A stretch of DNA of 64,000 nucleotides, taken from Acinetobacter geminorum (GTDB lineage: Bacteria; Pseudomonadota; Gammaproteobacteria; Pseudomonadales; Moraxellaceae). Where the stretch lies: the NCBI RefSeq assembly GCF_013009345.1, contig NZ_JABELE010000009.1:1-64000 (forward strand). The letters are read 5' to 3'. The position numbers and the translations under genes were made by a program. Every line of letters begins with the position of its first letter. Positions within the stretch are counted from its first letter, which is position 1. The notes beneath the pieces are model-generated. The model saw only the letters and a list, made by a program, of their open reading frames with translations, had not been told where the DNA came from and made no database searches. This document shows positions 18,229 to 26,787 of the stretch, one piece after another.

Positions 18229-18462
18229 TTATGCTTGCATTGTGGCTAACTTTTGCCAATATTGTGCTTTAAGTGAGTCACGTTCAACACGGAAACCTTG
18301 ATAATACAATTCTGCTAAAAACAGAGCAGCTTTACCGTGCCCAGCGCGAGCAACTTCTTCTAACTGTGCAACCGCATCCTGAAAATTCATTTGAGAGTGA
18401 ATTGTGTTTACTGCAGTTGCGTACACATGTTCTAAATCATGATGAGAGATACGTTGAATCAT
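18229..18462 (-). CDS. Short SEL1-repeat-like protein
   Basis: A 77-residue protein, essentially one SEL1/TPR-like helical hairpin: QLEEVARAGHGKAALFLAEL followed by YYQGFRVERDSLKAQYWQKLA is the classic SEL1 pattern. The ATG at 18462 has AAGGAG seven bases upstream, better than the start at 18507. One repeat is short for the family, so it may be a trimmed relic or a small adaptor. The three terminator-like units behind it suggest past duplication of the locus. Confidence 0.8.
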   Translation of the reverse strand: MIQRISHHDLEHVYATAVNTIHSQMNFQDAVAQLEEVARAGHGKAALFLAELYYQGFRVERDSLKAQYWQKLATMQA

Positions 18463-18678
18463 AGAAAACTCCTTATTGTAATTATGATTACTTTTTCTAA
18501 AGGCCACTGCCTTTAAATTAATTTAACTTAGAATTATTAAACTAATATTACAAATTAATGGATTTGTCAACTATTGGTGCATACCAGTTAATTCACTATT
18601 AGGATACATGATTAAACATTATTCACAAATAATTTTGAGTAAAATCAATATGAGAATAAAAGACAAGGAGAATAAAAT

Positions 18679-19038
18679 ATGACAAATACTATTGATGGCT
18701 TTGTTTTTGATACTCCACCAAGAGAGGAACAAATCATAGAACTAGCCCATTATCATCGTAAGCTATTAGACGAAGCGATCTTTCATCAAGAGATCCATTT
18801 AGGGGATTATTGTCTTGCTCAGCGCAAAAGGGTATTTGACTTTGCACGGCATTTGGAACCTTCACAAAAAAACTGGTTTTATCAAGTTTATGATGGTGAA
18901 CTGAGAAAAATCGCCGACGAAGATGAACTGCATCCAGCAGATGCTGAAGAAGGGTTAAGTATTTTTGCGATGTTTTTAGTCTTGGTGATTATTGCAGCAA
19001 TTTTATACTTTTCCGTTATTCGTTCGCTAATAAGCTAA
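18679..19038 (+). CDS. C-terminally anchored hypothetical protein
   Basis: 119 residues: a soluble helical, charged N-terminal part (1-90) and one C-terminal membrane helix (LSIFAMFLVLVIIAAILYFS, about 94-113) with a very short tail. This is a tail-anchor layout with the body probably in the cytoplasm. ACAAGGAGAATAAAAT before the ATG is a strong ribosome binding site. No family recognised. The next gene has the opposite layout (N-terminal helix), but there is a 99-base gap between them. Confidence 0.75.
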   Translation: MTNTIDGFVFDTPPREEQIIELAHYHRKLLDEAIFHQEIHLGDYCLAQRKRVFDFARHLEPSQKNWFYQVYDGELRKIADEDELHPADAEEGLSIFAMFLVLVIIAAILYFSVIRSLIS

Positions 19039-19137
19039 GTATTATGATCCAGTAAGGTATGATTCTTGGCCTTACTGGATGTTTGATCTTGTGCTTATGA
19101 GTATTGAACCCTACACTACACTAATTCGAGGTAGGTC

Positions 19138-19464
19138 ATGCTCATATTCAAACAAAATTTTCTTAAATTAAAGTCTGAGTTAAAAGTTGATCAATGTTTT
19201 AACCTATTTGTGGTTATTGTCATTGGTTGTATTTTTGTGCTGTCATATTTAGCATTACTTCGGCCTATTAGTCCGGAACAATATCAACGAATTATACAAC
19301 TCTCTCATCAGGCCACTTATCCTAAAACTCAGGATATGGCTGAGCTGCTAATAGCTCAATCTGAAATTCATAGAGCAGAGTATTTAAAGTTAATGCATGC
19401 ATATCAATTTGAAGGTGCTCATATTAGACAATATCCAGCACTTGCTCAGGAAGATACTCAGTAA
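19138..19464 (+). CDS. N-terminally anchored hypothetical protein
   Basis: 108 residues with one N-terminal membrane helix (CFNLFVVIVIGCIFVLSYLA, about 21-40) and a helical domain of about 65 residues after it (YQRIIQLSHQATYPKTQDMA onward), probably periplasmic. GAGGTAGG lies before the start. No family recognised. It sits upstream of ftsY but about 120 bases away, and the linkage is not evidence of function. Confidence 0.65.
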   Translation: MLIFKQNFLKLKSELKVDQCFNLFVVIVIGCIFVLSYLALLRPISPEQYQRIIQLSHQATYPKTQDMAELLIAQSEIHRAEYLKLMHAYQFEGAHIRQYPALAQEDTQ

Positions 19465-19584
19465 ATAGGTTAATCAGGTTAAATCTTGGTTTCCAAAGCT
19501 TTTTGAGCACTATTGTGACAGGCAAAATTTTGAATTTATGCTAAACTTTATCTTTTTAAACACGCTGCTTTTCAAGGAATCCGC

Positions 19585-20697
19585 ATGGAGCAACAATCGA
19601 ATATGCAAAATAAATTCTTGATAGATGCTGAGATCGGTGATGACGATGTCACATTACCTAATTTACCTGCTATCGATGTTCCCATCGTTGAATCTCCTGT
19701 TAAATCACAAGAAAATATTCAAGTAGCCAAAGTTGAATTAGCTTCTACAGAAACAGCGGCTGAACAACCAAAAACTGGTTTTTTTGGCCGGATGAAAGAA
19801 GGTTTAACCAAAACTCGTCGTAATTTCGCTGATGGTATGGTCAATATCTTGATTGGCGGAAAGGAAATTGACGATGAGTTACTTGAAGAAGTCGAAGAGC
19901 AATTATTGGTTGCAGATATTGGTGTTGAAGCAACAAAAACGATCATTACCAATTTAACAGAGCGTACAGCTCGTGGTGATTTGATCTATTCCCACTCTTT
20001 ATATAAAGCGTTACAAGAAGAGTTGGTTGCTTTGTTGGCTCCACGTGTTAAACCATTGCATATTGACCCTAATAAATCACCGTATGTGATTTTAATGGTT
20101 GGGGTAAATGGAGTGGGTAAAACTACAACTATTGGCAAGTTGGCCAAACGTTTACAAGGTGAAGGTAAAAAAGTGATGTTGGCCGCTGGTGATACATTCC
20201 GTGCCGCAGCAACTGAGCAATTACAGATCTGGGGCGAACGTAACGATATCTCCGTAGTAGCGCAAGGTCATGGAGCTGATAGTGCTTCTGTTATTTTTGA
20301 TGCCTTTGAAAGTGCTCGTGCTAAAGGAATTGACGTATTAATTGCGGATACGGCAGGTCGTTTACATAATAAGAGTAACTTGATGGAAGAACTCAAGAAA
20401 GTTAAACGTGTTATGCAAAAAATTGATGCAACTGCACCTCATGAAATTATGTTGGTAGTAGATGCAGGCACAGGTCAAAACGCGATTAACCAAGTACAAG
20501 AGTTTGATCAAGCCGTAGGTTTAACGGGTATTACCATTACCAAACTGGATGGAACTGCGAAAGGCGGTGTACTCTTTAATATTGCAAGCCGTACCCATGT
20601 GCCAATTCGTTTTATTGGTGTAGGTGAAAAAATTGATGATTTAAGACCATTCTCGGCTAAATCTTTTGTTGCTGCACTGTTTGAAACCGATAAGTAA
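19585..20697 (+). CDS. ftsY: Signal recognition particle receptor FtsY
   Basis: A GTPase that docks the SRP-ribosome complex at the inner membrane. 370 residues: a short acidic A domain (1-60), the N domain (about 65-150) and the G domain (about 160-370) with P-loop GVNGVGKTTTIGKLAKRL, DTFRAAATEQL, DTAGRLHNKSNLM and TKLDGTAKGGV. The acidic A domain is much shorter than in E. coli. AAGGAATCCGC precedes the ATG. Monocistronic, ending at the terminator at 20714-20745. Confidence 0.97.
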   Translation: MEQQSNMQNKFLIDAEIGDDDVTLPNLPAIDVPIVESPVKSQENIQVAKVELASTETAAEQPKTGFFGRMKEGLTKTRRNFADGMVNILIGGKEIDDELLEEVEEQLLVADIGVEATKTIITNLTERTARGDLIYSHSLYKALQEELVALLAPRVKPLHIDPNKSPYVILMVGVNGVGKTTTIGKLAKRLQGEGKKVMLAAGDTFRAAATEQLQIWGERNDISVVAQGHGADSASVIFDAFESARAKGIDVLIADTAGRLHNKSNLMEELKKVKRVMQKIDATAPHEIMLVVDAGTGQNAINQVQEFDQAVGLTGITITKLDGTAKGGVLFNIASRTHVPIRFIGVGEKIDDLRPFSAKSFVAALFETDK

Positions 20698-20713
20698 ATT
20701 GGTTGGTAACCTT

Positions 20714-20745
20714 AAAAAGCTTCACTAAATCGTGAAGCTTTTTTT
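20714..20745 (+). terminator. ftsY terminator
   Basis: Stem AAAAAGCTTCAC / GTGAAGCTTTTT with a six-base loop and a seven-T tail. Confidence 0.88.
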
Positions 20746-20886
20746 ATATGTATATCTTTTTTTATTGTTGCGAAAATAAAACGAACTGTCATATTTTTAA
20801 TGCTGACTATGAAAAATGACTTTAATACACTGTATTCATTCCCAAACAACGGCCCTTGGTCAAATCAATAGGTAGGAAATAACAAA

Positions 20887-21483
20887 ATGTCTACTTTCTT
20901 AGATAAAATTAAAAACCGTCGTACAATTTATGCAATTGGTAAAAACGTTGCATTAGATCGCACTAAAATTGAAGAAACTATCCGTGAAGCAGTTAAGCAT
21001 AGTCCTTCAGCTTTTAACTCACAATCTTCACGTGTAGTGACACTATACGGTGAATCTCATGCTAAATTCTGGAATTTAGTTCGTGAAGCTTTGCGTAAAA
21101 TTGTTCCTGCCGATGCTTTTGCAGGTACAAATGCAAAAATTGATAGCTTTGTAGCTGGTGTTGGTACGGTTTTATTTTATGAAGACCAAGCTGTTGTAAA
21201 AAGCTTACAAGAGCAATTCGAATTATATGCAGACAACTTCCCAGTATGGTCTGAACATTCAAGTGCAATTGCTCAATTTGCAACTTGGACTGCACTTTCA
21301 GAGCTTGGTTTAGGTGCATCTTTACAGCACTATAACCCAATTGTTGATGCAGATGCAGCTGAAGCATTTGATGTTCCTGCAACTTGGAAATTACGTGCTC
21401 AATTAGTATTTGGTTCAGTTGAAGCACCAGCAGGTGAAAAAGCATTTATTAATGATGCTGATCGTTTCAAAACTTTCAATTAA
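20887..21483 (+). CDS. Nitroreductase-family protein (Hbn1/Frm2-like)
   Basis: 198 residues of the FMN-dependent nitroreductase fold. N-terminal RRTIYAIG and SPSAFNSQSSRVV carry the phosphate-binding Arg/Ser; a central AQFATWTALSELGLGASLQH helix is typical of the fungal Hbn1/Frm2 and bacterial relatives. Likely reduces nitro or quinone compounds with NAD(P)H, but substrate is unknown. GGTAGGAAATAACAAA precedes the ATG. Monocistronic with its own terminator. Confidence 0.9.
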   Translation: MSTFLDKIKNRRTIYAIGKNVALDRTKIEETIREAVKHSPSAFNSQSSRVVTLYGESHAKFWNLVREALRKIVPADAFAGTNAKIDSFVAGVGTVLFYEDQAVVKSLQEQFELYADNFPVWSEHSSAIAQFATWTALSELGLGASLQHYNPIVDADAAEAFDVPATWKLRAQLVFGSVEAPAGEKAFINDADRFKTFN

Positions 21484-21504
21484 TTTAATTGAAGTTAAAA
21501 AAGA

Positions 21505-21529
21505 GCACCTATTTTAGGTGCTTTTTTTA
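21505..21529 (+). terminator. Nitroreductase gene terminator
   Basis: GCACCT / AGGTGC six-bp stem, five-base loop, seven T. Confidence 0.8.
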
Positions 21530-21704
21530 TATTTTTAGAATGAATAGGAGGAATACATAAAACGAAAATTTATGAAATTCAAATACATATTTCAAAATAA
21601 TAAATCAAGAAATTAGTCGATAACTGCTTTGTCATAAAATAGTCACAATCATATTGCATATTGCTCATGATTTAATAGCTTATCAAACACAGAGAAAGAG
21701 ACAG

Positions 21705-22376
21705 ATGACTTTAAGATTAGGTGTTGCTGCAATTGGTTTATTACTCAGCGGTTCGGTATTTTCAGCAGTTACAATTACAGCGCCAGAGGAAATTGTAATC
21801 CTTGCGGTGAATGGTCAGGAAGTCAACTCTGGGTTATTTCGTTCATCTAAAAATAATTATAAAGTCGATGCTGGTGAAACAAGCTTAAGTGTGCGCTACC
21901 AAGAATACTTTGAACATTTAAGCGGGGAACATGACATTGTTAAATCTGGAGTAGTTACAATTCAAACTCCGGCTCTCAAAGATGGGCAAACTTATAAGCT
22001 CGCAATGGTAGATGCACCAAAACAATTTGAACAGGCTAAGAAATATGCTGAGCAACCAACAGTGGCTTTGTACAGCGCTAATAATGAATTAATCGTACAA
22101 CAAACTGGTGCAAACAATGAGGCAAAACCATGGTTTGCAACTGGCTTGTTGGGTAAAGTCACTGACTTTACGACTAAATCATCTAAATCGCAGCCTGAGG
22201 CAGTGTATGCCTCTGCTAAACCTACTTCTGCTCAGGTGGCTGTACCAGCTCCAACATCTATGCCTGTAACAGGTGTAGCCCAAACGAATGATCAACGTTT
22301 AGTTGAAACTTGGCAAAAAGCTTCTAAAGCTGAGCGTCAAAAATTTATGGCATGGTTAGCTGAACAATCAAATTAA
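21705..22376 (+). CDS. YccT-like (DUF2057) periplasmic protein
   Basis: 223 residues from the ATG at 21705. The signal peptide MTLRLGVAAIGLLLSGSVFS is followed by AVTITAPEEIVILAVNGQEV, the start of the DUF2057/YccT domain, which runs to about residue 150 (AGETSLSVRYQEYF, then GQTYKLAMVDAP). The last 70 residues are a Ser/Thr/Pro/Ala-rich linker and a basic tail. Function of the family is unknown. The upstream in-frame start at 21654 is less likely because it would bury the signal peptide. Confidence 0.85.
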   Translation: MTLRLGVAAIGLLLSGSVFSAVTITAPEEIVILAVNGQEVNSGLFRSSKNNYKVDAGETSLSVRYQEYFEHLSGEHDIVKSGVVTIQTPALKDGQTYKLAMVDAPKQFEQAKKYAEQPTVALYSANNELIVQQTGANNEAKPWFATGLLGKVTDFTTKSSKSQPEAVYASAKPTSAQVAVPAPTSMPVTGVAQTNDQRLVETWQKASKAERQKFMAWLAEQSN

Positions 22377-22411
22377 TTTAATATTAGTACCTATTAAGTT
22401 GGTTGAAATGA

Positions 22412-22437
22412 AAAAAGACCTCAGATGAGGTCTTTTT
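22412..22437. terminator. Bidirectional terminator, end of the cyd operon
   Basis: AAAAAGACCTCA / TGAGGTCTTTTT, nearly loopless palindrome, between the convergent YccT-like gene and ybgE. Confidence 0.85.
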
Positions 22438-22440
22438 GAT

Positions 22441-22740
22441 TTAGGTTAGGAACCAGATGTAATAGCCTAAAAGCATGAGAGGCCAAGCCACCCATGGGCT
22501 AAATAACCACTTCCATAACCAGAAGTTTGGTACGAAACCCACTCCGTAAATAAATCCACCAGAAATACCAATCATGACCAGCATAAGTTGGCTATGATTG
22601 TAGTGCCCATTAGCATCTAGCATGAGTGAAGGGTAAACCAATAAAATTGCAGCAAGAGGCAATGCCAACAGAAAAGAAAGGGCCATTGCAAATGCTTGAG
22701 CTTTTCGATGATTTGATGCTGTCATTGCTTTTGCCATCAT
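22441..22740 (-). CDS. ybgE: YbgE-like cytochrome bd operon protein
   Basis: A 99-residue inner-membrane protein with three hydrophobic segments (about 15-35, 47-68 and 74-97) at the place where YbgE is found in cyd operons. The C-terminus WLFSPWVAWPLMLLGYYIW is typical. Exact role is not established; it is thought to accompany assembly or function of the oxidase. Its ATG abuts the cydX stop codon directly, so the two are translationally coupled. Last gene of the operon. Confidence 0.85.
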   Translation of the reverse strand: MMAKAMTASNHRKAQAFAMALSFLLALPLAAILLVYPSLMLDANGHYNHSQLMLVMIGISGGFIYGVGFVPNFWLWKWLFSPWVAWPLMLLGYYIWFLT

Positions 22741-22842
22741 TTATTCCTCATCTAAATCTTGATGATGTTCGATATAAAGCGCGCTGAGTACACCCGCAAA
22801 ACATGCCATCAAAATGCCTAGGATCCATGCGAAATACCACAT
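22741..22842 (-). CDS. cydX: Cytochrome bd small subunit CydX
   Basis: A 33-residue single-helix protein that reading the minus strand reveals between cydB and ybgE: MWYFAWILGILMACFAGVLS then a polar tail HHQDLDEE. MWYF(A/T)WILG is the hallmark of CydX, which stabilises the haem groups of CydAB. AAGGAG lies seven bases before the ATG (22842). The stop codon is followed immediately by the ybgE start, and cydB ends ten bases before it. Confidence 0.95.
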   Translation of the reverse strand: MWYFAWILGILMACFAGVLSALYIEHHQDLDEE

Positions 22843-22852
22843 AGTTTTCTCC

Positions 22853-23998
22853 TTAATACAAGCTATGCGAGTTTGACTCGATATGTTTGTTAGTGATGAC
22901 TCCCCACATTTTGTAATAAGACCAACTGGTATAGATCAAAATAAGAGGAACAAAAATGCAGGCAGCAACCGTCATAACGCCTAAAGTAAGGTGGCTTGAT
23001 ACAGCATCCCACATTGTCAAGCTAGAGTTAGGATTAATACTAGACGGAAGTAGAAATGGGAATAGGGCAAAACCAGCAGTTAAAATTGCTCCTACAATCA
23101 TTAAACTTGTACCAGTAAAACTTAGGCCTGCTTTTGCTTTTGAAGATGCAACAATTGCAATGATTGCGCCTAATATGGCAAGAACAGGGGCAACTTTAGT
23201 GATTGGATAGGTGCTGTAATTGTTCATCCAACCTGGATTGCTATTGGTAATCACCTCTTTAGCTAAAGGGTTGAGCGCAGCATTTGGATCTATAGCAACA
23301 GCATAGCTATAACCTGGCACTTGCCCGAAATACAGCCATGCTCCGATTACAAGGAAACAAATTAAAAAGATAATTGCCATAATTTGAGTAGCTTTAGCAG
23401 AGCGCTGTTTTAAAGCTTCATCAGTACGTAGCATGAGCCACGCACCTCCATGTGCACAAAGCATAGACAAACTTACTACACCGCAAACTAGAGCAAAGGG
23501 GTTAAGAAGAGCAAAAAAGCTGCCTGTATATTCAGAGCGTAAAGTGCTGTCTAAACTAAAAGGAATACCTAAAAACAAATTACCGAATGCCACACCAAAC
23601 ACAAGCGCTGGAACAGCACCACCGATGCACAGACCCCAGTCCCAAGAGTTACGCCATTTGGTATTTTCAAGTTTAGAGCGATAATCGAAACCTACTGGTC
23701 TTAGGAAAAGTGCAAATAGAACTAATAAGAGTGCCCAGTACATGCCTGAGAAAGCGACTGAGTAGACCATTGGCCATGCAGCAAATAATGCACCACCCGC
23801 CGTAATAAACCAGACTTGATTACCATCCCAGTGTGGGGCAATGGTATTGATTGCAGCACGACGCTCGTTATCGGTTTTTCCAACGAAAGGCATAAGAGCC
23901 ATAGACCCCATATCAAAGCCATCGGTAAGTGCGAAGCCGATGAGTAGTACACCAACTAACACCCACCAAATGACTTTCAATAATTCATATTCAATCAT
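22853..23998 (-). CDS. cydB: Cytochrome bd oxidase subunit II
   Basis: The 381-residue partner of CydA in the inner-membrane quinol oxidase that reduces oxygen to water at low oxygen tension. About eight membrane segments; the N-terminus has the family motif LIGFALTDGFDMGSMAL, and IAPHWDGNQVWFITAGGALF is strongly conserved. The start (ATGA) overlaps the cydA stop by four bases. Confidence 0.97.
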   Translation of the reverse strand: MIEYELLKVIWWVLVGVLLIGFALTDGFDMGSMALMPFVGKTDNERRAAINTIAPHWDGNQVWFITAGGALFAAWPMVYSVAFSGMYWALLLVLFALFLRPVGFDYRSKLENTKWRNSWDWGLCIGGAVPALVFGVAFGNLFLGIPFSLDSTLRSEYTGSFFALLNPFALVCGVVSLSMLCAHGGAWLMLRTDEALKQRSAKATQIMAIIFLICFLVIGAWLYFGQVPGYSYAVAIDPNAALNPLAKEVITNSNPGWMNNYSTYPITKVAPVLAILGAIIAIVASSKAKAGLSFTGTSLMIVGAILTAGFALFPFLLPSSINPNSSLTMWDAVSSHLTLGVMTVAACIFVPLILIYTSWSYYKMWGVITNKHIESNSHSLY

Positions 23999-25584
23999 GA
24001 TAAAGCCTCCCCATTAACAGCTGTTTTCGGCTCTTGCTTTTCAAAATGATATTTACCAGTGTGTAGAGAACTTGGTCCTAAACGAGCAAATTTGATCATT
24101 AAATACATTTCAATAATTAAAAGAGCGGTGTAGAACGCTGCTAGCGCAATAATTGAACCCCACACGTCACCAGTACTTAAACTAGAAGCAGATAGATGTG
24201 TTGGTAAGATTTCACCAATAGACCATGGTTGACGACCACCTTCAGCTACATACCAACCAGTTTGTGCAGCAATCCAAGGAAGCGGCAGAGCAAACAATGC
24301 ATATTTAAGTAGCCAAGGTTTGTTTTCAGCATTTCTTTTTGCTACGGCCCAAGTCGCTAAAATGAAGAGTAATAGCATCAAGAAGCCAGAGGCAACCATT
24401 GCACGGAAAGAGAAAAATAGCGCTGTAACATTTGGAATAGTATCTTTTACAGCAGCTTTAATATTTTGCTCGCTTGCATCAACTACATTTGGTGCATATT
24501 TCTTAAGAAGTAGGCCATAACCTAAATCTTTTTGATTTTTTTCAAAAGAGGCCAATAACTCTGGTGAACGATCACCTGCACGTAATTTTTCAAGTTCAGC
24601 ATAGGCCAGCATACCATTGCGAATACGAACTTCGTGCTGTTGCATGAGATCTTTAAGACCAGTAACTTCTTTGGTTGTTGAACGAGTTGCAATTAAACCT
24701 AATGCATATGGAATTTTAACTGCGTAATCTGTCCGCATCTCTTCATGGTTTGGTACACCAAACAAAGTAAACGGAGCAGGGGCAGGATGAGTATCCCATT
24801 CGGCTTCGATCGCAGCGAGTTTAGTTTTTTGAACATCACCTAGCTCATAACCAGATTCGTCACCCAACAAAATCACTGAAAGCGTAGATGCGAGACCGAA
24901 AATGGCAGCAATTGCAAATGAACGACGTGCGAAAGGAAGATCACGTTTTTTAAGTAAATAATAGCTTGAGATGGCGAGTACAAAAATTGCACCAGTTACA
25001 TAACCCGCAGATACAGTGTGGACGAATTTCACCTGAGCTACAGGGTTAAAGATAAGCGCGCCGAAATCAACTAATTCCATACGCATCGTTTCGAAGTTAA
25101 ATGCAGCACCTACAGGGTTTTGCATCCAACCATTCGCCACTAAAATCCAAAGCGCTGACATATTCGACCCGAGAGCGACTAACCATGTTACGCCTAGATG
25201 CTGAACCTTACTTAAACGATCCCATCCGAAGAAGAATAAACCAATAAATGTAGACTCAAGAAAGAATGCCATAAGGCCTTCAATTGCTAATGGAGCACCA
25301 AAAATATCACCTACATAGTGTGAGTAATAAGCCCAGTTTGTTCCAAATTGGAACTCCATGGTTAAGCCAGTTGTTACCCCTAAAGCAAAGTTAATACCAA
25401 ATAATTTTCCCCAAAACTTAGTCATATCCTTGTAAATTTCTTTACCTGAAATGACATAAGTGGTTTCCATGATGGCAAGAATAAATGCCAAACCTAGAGT
25501 TAAAGGGACGAAAAGAAAGTGATACATTGCGGTCATCGCAAATTGAAACCGCGAAAGATCAACCACGCTTTCAGAAATCATCAA
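23995..25584 (-). CDS. cydA: Cytochrome bd oxidase subunit I
   Basis: The 529-residue subunit that holds haems b558, b595 and d and the quinol-binding Q loop. Features: axial His in MYHFLFVPLTLGL (about residue 20), GRQPWSIGEILPTHLS near the C-terminus, and a Q loop at about 240-390 of ordinary length. It supports respiration under low oxygen or with other oxidases inhibited. It overlaps cydP upstream and cydB downstream by four bases each, so the operon is tightly coupled. Confidence 0.97.
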   Translation of the reverse strand: MMISESVVDLSRFQFAMTAMYHFLFVPLTLGLAFILAIMETTYVISGKEIYKDMTKFWGKLFGINFALGVTTGLTMEFQFGTNWAYYSHYVGDIFGAPLAIEGLMAFFLESTFIGLFFFGWDRLSKVQHLGVTWLVALGSNMSALWILVANGWMQNPVGAAFNFETMRMELVDFGALIFNPVAQVKFVHTVSAGYVTGAIFVLAISSYYLLKKRDLPFARRSFAIAAIFGLASTLSVILLGDESGYELGDVQKTKLAAIEAEWDTHPAPAPFTLFGVPNHEEMRTDYAVKIPYALGLIATRSTTKEVTGLKDLMQQHEVRIRNGMLAYAELEKLRAGDRSPELLASFEKNQKDLGYGLLLKKYAPNVVDASEQNIKAAVKDTIPNVTALFFSFRAMVASGFLMLLLFILATWAVAKRNAENKPWLLKYALFALPLPWIAAQTGWYVAEGGRQPWSIGEILPTHLSASSLSTGDVWGSIIALAAFYTALLIIEMYLMIKFARLGPSSLHTGKYHFEKQEPKTAVNGEALS

Positions 25585-25775
25585 CGGGTCTCCTTAATGT
25601 GGGAAATGTTATCGCCAGCAATATGCTCGGCGACCTGATTGTCAAAATTTTTGGGGATGGTGGGAGCATCAAACCAAATATGTTTGATCGTTAAGAGGAG
25701 CACTATTTTTATTATTAGAATAATAGTGATTTCTTTAACTAAACGACCATTAAGATTTTTAAAATTAAGGCTCAT
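25581..25775 (-). CDS. cydP: Small cytochrome oxidase-associated protein CydP
   Basis: A 64-residue single-helix protein (KEITIILIIKIVLLLTIKHI, about 14-33, then WFDAPTIP) directly before cydA with a four-base stop/start overlap. Position and motif (KEI, then IK, then aromatic-x-x-P) match the putative small subunit CydP found in many Pseudomonadota cyd operons. No biochemical role is certain. First gene of cydP-A-B-X-ybgE. Confidence 0.85.
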   Translation of the reverse strand: MSLNFKNLNGRLVKEITIILIIKIVLLLTIKHIWFDAPTIPKNFDNQVAEHIAGDNISHIKETR

Positions 25776-26153
25776 AAATTAAACCTCATTTGATATTATT
25801 TTTATTATTAATCAAAATATAATAAAAATAAACATTAAATATATTTTAAATGAATATTTAAATAATTAATTTATAAAAAACAATCACTTAATATTTTAAA
25901 ATAAATACTATACTAAAATAGTTTGAATTAATTATTAAATCCTACTAAAACACTTGTAAATAAAAATATTAAGTTGATTAAAATGGTTTGTTTTAATTTA
26001 ATACCGACTAAAATGGTTGTATATTATATTTATAAATTATATTTCAAACTAAAATGGTTGGAATAATAAATAATTAATTAAAAAGAAAATAATAAAATAT
26101 AGGCGTAATAAAGCCTGCTCAAAGCAGTAAGTAAATAGAATAGTAGTAAGAAT
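25776..26153. other. AT-rich upstream region of the cyd operon
   Basis: About 380 bases with no gene, between the 3' end of the YqiJ-like gene and cydP. It contains the five phased repeats described separately and very AT-rich flanks that presumably hold the promoter. A TTGAT half-site at 25974 is the only FNR-like trace, with no matching second half. Confidence 0.6.
25912..26060. repeat. Five phased repeats upstream of cytochrome bd operon
   Basis: Copies close to ACTAAAATGGTTTG begin at 25912 (ACTAAAATAGTTTG), 25944 (ACTAAAACACTTG), 25977 (ATTAAAATGGTTTG), 26007 (ACTAAAATGGTTG) and 26048 (ACTAAAATGGTTG). The spacings are 32, 33, 30 and 41 bases, about three or four turns of DNA, so all copies face the same side of the helix. 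This is the layout of an array of protein-binding sites, not of a CRISPR. Located 137-285 bases before cydP. Confidence 0.7.
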
Positions 26154-26762
26154 TTAATCGGGGGCGAAAAGATCGTTTGATACAGAAATTTTCTTGGCTA
26201 CATAATGGCTTTTATGCACTCTGACAAGGATAACTTGAGAGTATAATTCGAGTTCGCCGTATTCTGGTTCGACTTGAACGTAATGGAGCTGGCCAAATTC
26301 ATCACGCACTCGCGCTTGGGCAGAAAACCCAGGTCTAGCATTACCACTGGAAACCGTCGCTAATCGTCCTAAAAGATTATAATTTGTATGAGTAAGCTTT
26401 GGTTTAATTACTTGGTCAAGGCAGTGAATCATGAATACAGTAAAAAAGATTGCGATGACAAGGGCTGGGACGATTAAATAAAATGGTGAAATAAAATAAT
26501 GTTGGATTGCAAAGAAAGAAAGCTGTAAAAAATAACCTGCAAAACTAAAATTTATAAGTAAAAAAACGAAAATTAAGGCTTTAGAAAATTTAACGTTAAG
26601 TAGTGGTGAGTTAGAAAGCCAAACAGGCGCAATTTTTTTGAGTAATTGACTTGGACGAAGTCCAATATACATACCAATGGTTTCTACCACGCTGAGTAAT
26701 ATCAAAGCCACTACACTTAAGTGAAATGGCATAAGATAATAATTGAAAAAGAAATCAGCCAT
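26154..26762 (-). CDS. YqiJ-like inner-membrane protein
   Basis: 202 residues: four hydrophobic segments in the first 120 residues and a C-terminal OB-like domain with LLGRLATVSSGNARPGFSAQ, then ARVRDEFGQLHYVQVEP, typical of YqiJ/DUF1449 proteins. YqiJ partners with the flotillin YqiK, and the pair is thought to organise membrane microdomains. No flotillin gene is nearby, which is unusual. It is 25 bases downstream of the Rieske gene and may be cotranscribed with it. Confidence 0.82.
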   Translation of the reverse strand: MADFFFNYYLMPFHLSVVALILLSVVETIGMYIGLRPSQLLKKIAPVWLSNSPLLNVKFSKALIFVFLLINFSFAGYFLQLSFFAIQHYFISPFYLIVPALVIAIFFTVFMIHCLDQVIKPKLTHTNYNLLGRLATVSSGNARPGFSAQARVRDEFGQLHYVQVEPEYGELELYSQVILVRVHKSHYVAKKISVSNDLFAPD

Positions 26763-26787
26763 GGCAGAAACTCTAATGTTGATCGCT

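Noticed and set aside
21062..21445. A 127-codon minus-strand frame, Leu/Gln/His rich
   Set aside because: It is the mirror of the nitroreductase gene on the other strand, with composition that reflects that gene's codon use.
25912..26060. CRISPR array or replication iterons as the explanation of the cyd repeats
   Set aside because: The copies are short (13-14 bases), imperfect, with very AT-rich spacers and no cas or rep gene nearby.
25776..26153. FNR/ANR-type site for the cyd operon
   Set aside because: Only isolated TTGAT or ATCAA halves were found, none with a partner at the right spacing.
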